Shown here: positions 58,900-64,000 of the stretch, one piece after another
Numbering within the stretch: the first letter of the stretch is position 1
Layout: every line of letters begins with the position of its first letter
DNA from: Ligula intestinalis
Taxonomy: Eukaryota; Platyhelminthes; Cestoda; Diphyllobothriidea; Diphyllobothriidae
Reading direction: 5' to 3'
Assembly (NCBI GenBank): GCA_036362985.1
Contig: JAYGXS010000001.1
Span: forward strand, 76,998,599-77,062,598
DNA length: 64,000 nt
Position numbers and translations under genes: made by a program
The notes under the pieces: generated by a model
Databases searched by the model: none
What the model was told of the DNA's origin: nothing
The model's input: only the letters and a program-made list of their open reading frames with translations

Positions 58900-60620
58900 T
58901 TTAGGTCAAATTACCCACCTAATCACTTGCAATGTATCGAATTAACCAATTGTGATACAGTAAACAGACTGCAGAAGTAGGATTTCTTAAGCAATCAATG
59001 TAGACTACGCCAACCTTCCCCTTGCTAAAGGCATTCGAATTCTACCGAGACTGCCGAGTTTTAACATACGAGGCAAATGAATTATTCAATTCTACCGAAA
59101 CCCCTATTAATATTCCCGCAAGCGTTTTGAGCTAGTTTTGGAAAAGGAGCCACGATCATGGTGCTAGTCACCCTCTGAAGGTTGATTTTTGACACTTTCC
59201 TTTCCAATGTCAACAATATTCGCCGAGACAAGTAGCTCGCCGCAGTAAGTCTCCAGGCTTTCAAAGGACTGAAAGGAAGTACTAGCCATCATCAGAAGCG
59301 CATTCAGACATCATCATCATAGTAGGTGAGACAGGCTGGTCAGAAGAATTTTGGACAGCATTACGGTAAGACCAGTGGTGTCCCACGGCTGATACCACTG
59401 GTCATCGAAGATCCCGCTATTAAATATGATCCATAGAGGAGTGGAACTGTGGAAAGTTTCATAGGAATCGGATGCGTAATCACACGTTCAGAGCATAACC
59501 GGACGTCCTGAAAATAGGTGCTCGAGACCGATGATCAAGGCCCTCCTGTAGGTTTATAAAAGTCCTTTTTATTTGTACAATCTGTGTTTGGAGCGGATTC
59601 AAAAAGATGCATGTGATTGCAAACGATAAACTGCGCGCCCACACAAGACGTGTAGGCAACTAGTAAAGGGGTGAAGAGAATAAAATTCGACGATAAACAC
59701 GGGTGGAACGGACTGCGGACGATGGAAAGTCTGTTTAGTAGGACAGGTGAGTAACACTAATTGTGGAAGAGTTCGTTTACTGATGAAACAGGGGCTTGCG
59801 GTGGGGTCGAGGAATAGGCGAAGTGGATTAATGAACCAAGAAAGGAAAACCAAAAGAAATGCTAGAAAGACAGCTGATGTGCACTGTGTCGCGTTCCAAA
59901 ATCACTTCAACGGAACAAGTAATCAGAAAACAGATAAATAGGTTGATGGAAGTAAAATGCAAGTAATCGGAGATGGTGGAATCCAAATACTGCGTCTGTA
60001 CGACTCCTAAACGACCAATTGGTCTGTTTTTCGTCCGTTTCTACCAAATGGACGCCACCTTTCATCTGGCATTCTAAAACATTGAAAGACACAGTAAAGG
60101 TACTGATATAATATGAGTCTAAGATGGCAGATCTGCCGAATAAATGACTTTTCTTAAGCTATTGGATGCAGCATGACATATATGTATACATTCGCCTGTT
60201 AACATCCAAACAGGGCTAGAAGGCTCCTGTCTCTAGAAAATTGTAAACCTATACGATCGAAGTTCTATGGGGTTGAATGGTGAACCACGACCCATATTAC
60301 TAACACTGGTAAAGAGATGAAAGGATAGCGTGCAGGCAAGGCCTTCAGCTAGGCCCGGCATTATGGCCGGAGCCGGGGCATGCCTTTTTGAGTGACAGGC
60401 ACGATGACTGCCAGGTAAGGTCTCAAATTCCTAAGACTAAGCTTACCTGTAGTGTTATTCCACCGTTCGAAATCACGTTACAGGACAATCAAGAGGCGAT
60501 GGAAGTGGCTAATGATTGAAAGATTGATCTATGATGAAGACATGCAAACTAACCAACATACTGTTTATCGTGTATATAGCACGTGAAAAATGAAACTTAC
60601 AAGTAGAAGGAATACACGCA
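58900..60620. other. Stretch with no recognised feature
   Basis: Short frames only, no repeat noticed beyond a short duplicated ATTCTACCGA near 59038 and 59092. Confidence 0.35.
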
Positions 60621-60624
60621 AAAA

Positions 60625-60668
60625 CAACGGAGACTGTAATGATAATCGCTGTCCAGATTCGTCAGTCA
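60625..60668 (-). mobile_element. SINE tail, strongly decayed
   Basis: Minus strand: GACTG, ACGA, a degraded middle and ACAGTCTCCGTTGT keep only the outline of the family tail. Low certainty. Confidence 0.3.
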
Positions 60669-61245
60669 CGCCCTTATGAAAGTAAATTATCAGCAGAATA
60701 TTTTCGCATGAAGAAAAATAAAGGGGATACTTGCTTCTATAGTGATTAGGGGATAAAACCCGACTTTTGATATGTTTTAGGGCTAGACGGCCAAGCAGGC
60801 CCTTCAAAGACGAGCACAGTCCAAAGTTTTACTCAAGACCTAGCCTTACAGCCATTCCATACATGCACGGCCAGGATGCATTTTCGTCAATGCTCCAAAA
60901 ATAACATATTTCGCGCGGGTATGCTATCAAAAGCACTAACAGCTGTAACAGCTTACCAGGCATAAAGAAAAATCACACAAGTACGACTGTGTATAATTTG
61001 CGTTGGCTTAGTCAGAATCAGAAGTCAGAATCGAAATGTCAGAGACCAATAATCTGCCTACATCTGTATCTAGCCTGGATATAATTTTGATAACTGTTAG
61101 ATAATGGTTAAAGGGAAGCTGCAAATAAAGTAATTATCGGTTATTTTTAGCAAGACTTATGGTGCTTCAAACATGCATAAGAAGGACGTCTGACAAAATA
61201 ACAGAGGATTTACTGCCAGTACAAACGAATTAGTGACTTATAGGG

Positions 61246-61800
61246 AAGCAGTTAGACGAAGATGCAACCGTTGGAACAATAGGTTTAGCAACACATAAGG
61301 ACAATGAAGACACAATGAGTACAGTATTTATAGGACGCAGTTGTCATGCCACAAAATGCTTACTACTAGCAGAACCTGCCCTCCTCGTTAGATATCGCAC
61401 TTTAAGCACCCGAGTCGGTAATGGTCATGATTATATCAACGTGTTGAGTCTCGGCATGATGATCACTCAATCGTTAGAAGAGCTGCTACCGGAACTTTGG
61501 GTCGTCCGCGCAGCCTCTGTATGGATAAATATTTTGACCAGACAAAGTTTTCGCATATGACACGGAAAAGGGAGGTTAACGCACCCGTAAATTGACGGCG
61601 GGTCGGAGAACCGTGATTGAAGAAGGTCGGGACCCATGCGGTTGGTACCTATTGCGATAATTTCAGCCTCTTTAAACTTGCGCAAAGACCAGAGGCAACC
61701 GTCAGGCGCCAGTTCATGAGGCCGAAAGATCCACAGTCATGACAGGAGACGCCTAGATGCATTTACTGAATCTGGTACTGCTGTGGAAAAAGCAACTACA
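61246..61800. mobile_element. PLE remnant with an internal inversion
   Basis: The minus strand 61685-61560 encodes the nuclease C-terminal part FKEAEIIAIGTNR and LLQSRFSDPPSIYGC, matching the 43 kb copy (FDEAKIFARGDNR, LLESWFSGPQFINKC). The plus strand directly beside it (61689-61800) encodes the upstream part: EATVRRQFMRPKDP and, with stops, IWYCCGKSNY, matching EATVRGRVMRPKDP and IWCSCERSKY. The two halves of one domain are therefore head-to-head. A terminal-repeat scrap (GAAGATGCAACCGTTGGAAC) lies at about 61246-61300. Confidence 0.65.
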
Positions 61801-61804
61801 GTCA

Positions 61805-63640
61805 TCTCCACTTGTCTTGAATTGGCGTTCCTACGTAAACACGATGGATGTGCAGGAAGCGGTACAGGCGCTGGGCAAGCACCCCTACTATAGTTAACAC
61901 CACGCGCAATTCCATTAGTGTTGGCCTACGCTGCTGGCAATGGACGAACAACTGTGTTATGCCGTGGATAAGATTATAAGGGGACTTACAGATACTGCGT
62001 GTTATTGCCTCTGTGTACAGCACAAAACACGGTGGGTCAACGATGGACAGGAAATAAAATAAATCGAGAATTACAGAGCAGTTGACTCTTTAGAAAATGC
62101 AGAGGTTTAGTAACTGAAAATGTAATAGGAAAGTTCAATGCATGCAATGTAATCCGCTCGTTTGAAAACGAATGTCACTTGGCAGTTGGAGAAAGCCAAC
62201 ACCTGCATAAAAGTCGACAGTTCGATCGTCGTATCTCACGAGGTCCACTGTGCAAAGCACCGTTGGGTGTATGGAAGCTAACATTATTACAACAACTAGG
62301 TAAGCCTCAGTGAAGGGACATCAGACGTCTACAGTTAAAAAATGGGAAAACCAATATTCAGTTCACAATCGTCGAGACTCAAAATTTCTTAGAAGGCAAG
62401 TATAAGTTAATCAAAAGGATTTCTCTTAGACAGTCATCGCCTTGGATTAGTGAGAAGCAGTTGTGCATACCAAAGTATTTTCCATATCTTAGTGATCAGA
62501 CAGTTAAAATACCGGTTCTCAAGGGAATAAGTGCGGAGTACAAGAAGCCCAGGTAGGAGATTAGAAGCAGCTAACTACATATAACAAGCGAAGGGTGGGG
62601 CAATAATTGTTATGAAGCTTATAGTTTAAATGGTTCAGTAGACAAACGAGGCGCAAAAGTATAGAAGTGTGTGGGTGAAGGCGTATCTAGCATCATTTTC
62701 TGGAAAAAACCATGCGGTGTGAGCAAGTACATAGAAAACTGTACTTGTTTAAAACCGATAGTAAACCTTATTGTTATGCATACCGCACCCCTTAAGTATT
62801 TTCAGCAAGATCAAAAGCATTCTAACGATTCTTGAACAAGGGCACGACCTAATACCTGTGCACTTAGCTCCTTGCCGAGCCAGAACCATAAGCAAAAAGA
62901 TAAGAGGCACGGAGTGGAAACAGTGGTGTCGCACTGGCTACGTTCAAGACCGCACAGATCGGCACGCGCCTTGAAATGACACTTGTACGAACGAACAGCA
63001 CGAGGCTACAGTGTTAGCAACGAAGTTGGCAGCGCGCGCCAACACAAACCTGATGCACAACCTAGCAGTGTACAAAAGGCTAGACGTAAACCGCGGCTGG
63101 CAACACAGGTACGCACACACACACAAGCCAAGCTTACAAAAGGGGTAATGGGATCGACAACGGGGATGAAAGGTGTGTTTGCTTAGAGACTATGTGCGGC
63201 AAAACGGTGCATTACTGCTGTGTTTCGACGTGGCCACTACGACGGCCGGCGGTGTGTAAAGTTGTGCAAAAGAAAGAGTCAAACGCACAAACAGGGCGCA
63301 GTGAAGGCGGATACACTGACCTAAAGTGAGAAAAAAACGACACAAAAAGCAGTCCATTCCGACCTTTTTGTGTGCCTGCTCGTTTTTGTTTCTTAAAAAT
63401 TACCATGAAAGTGGCCGCTGAGCTTCCTGACCAAGGACACGTAAAAAAATCTGACAAAAAACGAACAGAGCACACATTCAGCGAAATTATGGTACTGTTG
63501 TGTGCACCGCATTTTCTAAATCCACAGCAAAAATTGTTCAAAAAGCGCTGTTTTACGACTGCGCGCGAGTATGACGTCTTGGAGGCCTTATTTGTAAAGT
63601 GCACTTTAGAAAGTTATTGCTATTTTTTAAGATAAGTCCA
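61805..63640. other. Stretch with no recognised gene
   Basis: Only short frames. A frame of 130 codons (63604-63212, minus) and one of 87 codons (63372-63635) overlap and show no domain. Confidence 0.35.
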
Positions 63641-63653
63641 ACCACGCCCTGGA

Positions 63654-63772
63654 GTGTTGGCTTGGCTAAAAGGCCACTCTCCTATGCGGGTTCGAATCCC
63701 GCCGAATGCCGCGAGTTTTTTTTCACAATTGGGCCAACTAAATTAACTAAATCTGCCAAACCAACTTAATAG
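63654..63772 (+). mobile_element. tRNA-like element, 5'-truncated copy with full 3' tail
   Basis: It matches the right half of the 35 kb fold-back element: TTGGCTTGGCTAAAAGGCC, then GCGGGTTCGAATCCCGC (T arm), then TTTCACAATTGGGCCAACTA. It extends further into a tail (TCTGCCAAACCAACTTAATA) that is present only in inverted form in the 35 kb copy. It shows the unit is a dispersed family with at least two members here. No functional tRNA can be read because the 5' half is missing. Confidence 0.7.
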
Positions 63773-63774
63773 TA

Positions 63775-64000
63775 ATCTATTCTTTAGACATCTAACTTAT
63801 TAGAGGTTGTTCGCTTGGTCAATAACATAGTCAATGTGGACTTTTTTTCGGACACTAATTTTAGTCGAAAATAAGATTTTACCTTTGGTTGAGCCGAATG
63901 ATATGATCAAAACTTTCGTCGGCAGAAAAACAATGTCGGATAACTTAAGGCACTGGTCAACTCCCTCAAAAACTGTCTTTGACAATCGACTGACAACAGT
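63775..64000. other. Window end, no recognised feature
   Basis: Short frames only. Confidence 0.35.

Noticed and set aside
1..64000. CRISPR array, operon or bacterial defence system
   Set aside because: No regular repeat-spacer arrays, no dense unidirectional genes; the content is that of an animal genome.

Overview
The window is non-bacterial. It contains two exons of a large animal gene separated by a 16 kb intron, surrounded by decayed retroelements. I recognise only one host gene: hedgehog (hh) on the + strand. Its second signalling-domain exon is at 9933-10587 and its C-terminal autoprocessing (Hint) exon is at 26594-27276. Splice sites and phases match the canonical hedgehog gene (phase 0 before exon 2, phase 1 between exons 2 and 3). 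The first exon (signal peptide and N-terminal half of the ligand) is not visible and may lie upstream of the window. The repeat content suggests a parasitic flatworm, most likely a tapeworm of the diphyllobothriid type: many Penelope-like elements (PLEs) with GIY-YIG domains, a LINE whose C terminus carries C2H2 zinc fingers, and a tRNA-derived SINE with a hammerhead-ribozyme-like tail. The taxonomic call is inference from recalled repeat families.

Layout. 1-9932 is non-coding: intron 1 or 5' flank of hh, with degenerate TTAGGG-like tracts and one SINE. 10588-26593 is hh intron 2, with several SINE copies, a 414 bp MITE, GC-rich blocks, C-tracts, a 10 bp assembly gap and one copy of a 1.8 kb non-coding repeat (R1). 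27277 to about 27635 is the probable hh 3' UTR. From 29 kb to the end the window is mainly a repeat graveyard: PLE remnants at 32.3-33.3, 39.3-40.3, 42.9-44.0, 53.7-54.2, 57.4-58.7 and 61.2-61.8 kb, LINE remnants at 34.6-37.7, 44.3-44.85 and 55.8-57.1 kb, two more R1 copies (one carrying a nested MITE), and tRNA-like elements at 35.1, 58.8 and 63.7 kb.

How it fits together. Hedgehog is a secreted morphogen precursor. The C-terminal Hint domain cleaves the protein at Gly-Cys and attaches cholesterol to the N-terminal signal. Here the Hint exon keeps its visible catalytic residues, while the signalling exon keeps three zinc ligands but carries an insertion of about 110 residues rich in Gly, Ser, Gln and Arg and appears to lack part of the calcium site. 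The most novel-looking items are this divergent ligand, the ribozyme-tailed SINE family, and several retroelements organised as inverted or fold-back structures. I see no rRNA, no convincing functional tRNA, no CRISPR and no bacterial-type gene.
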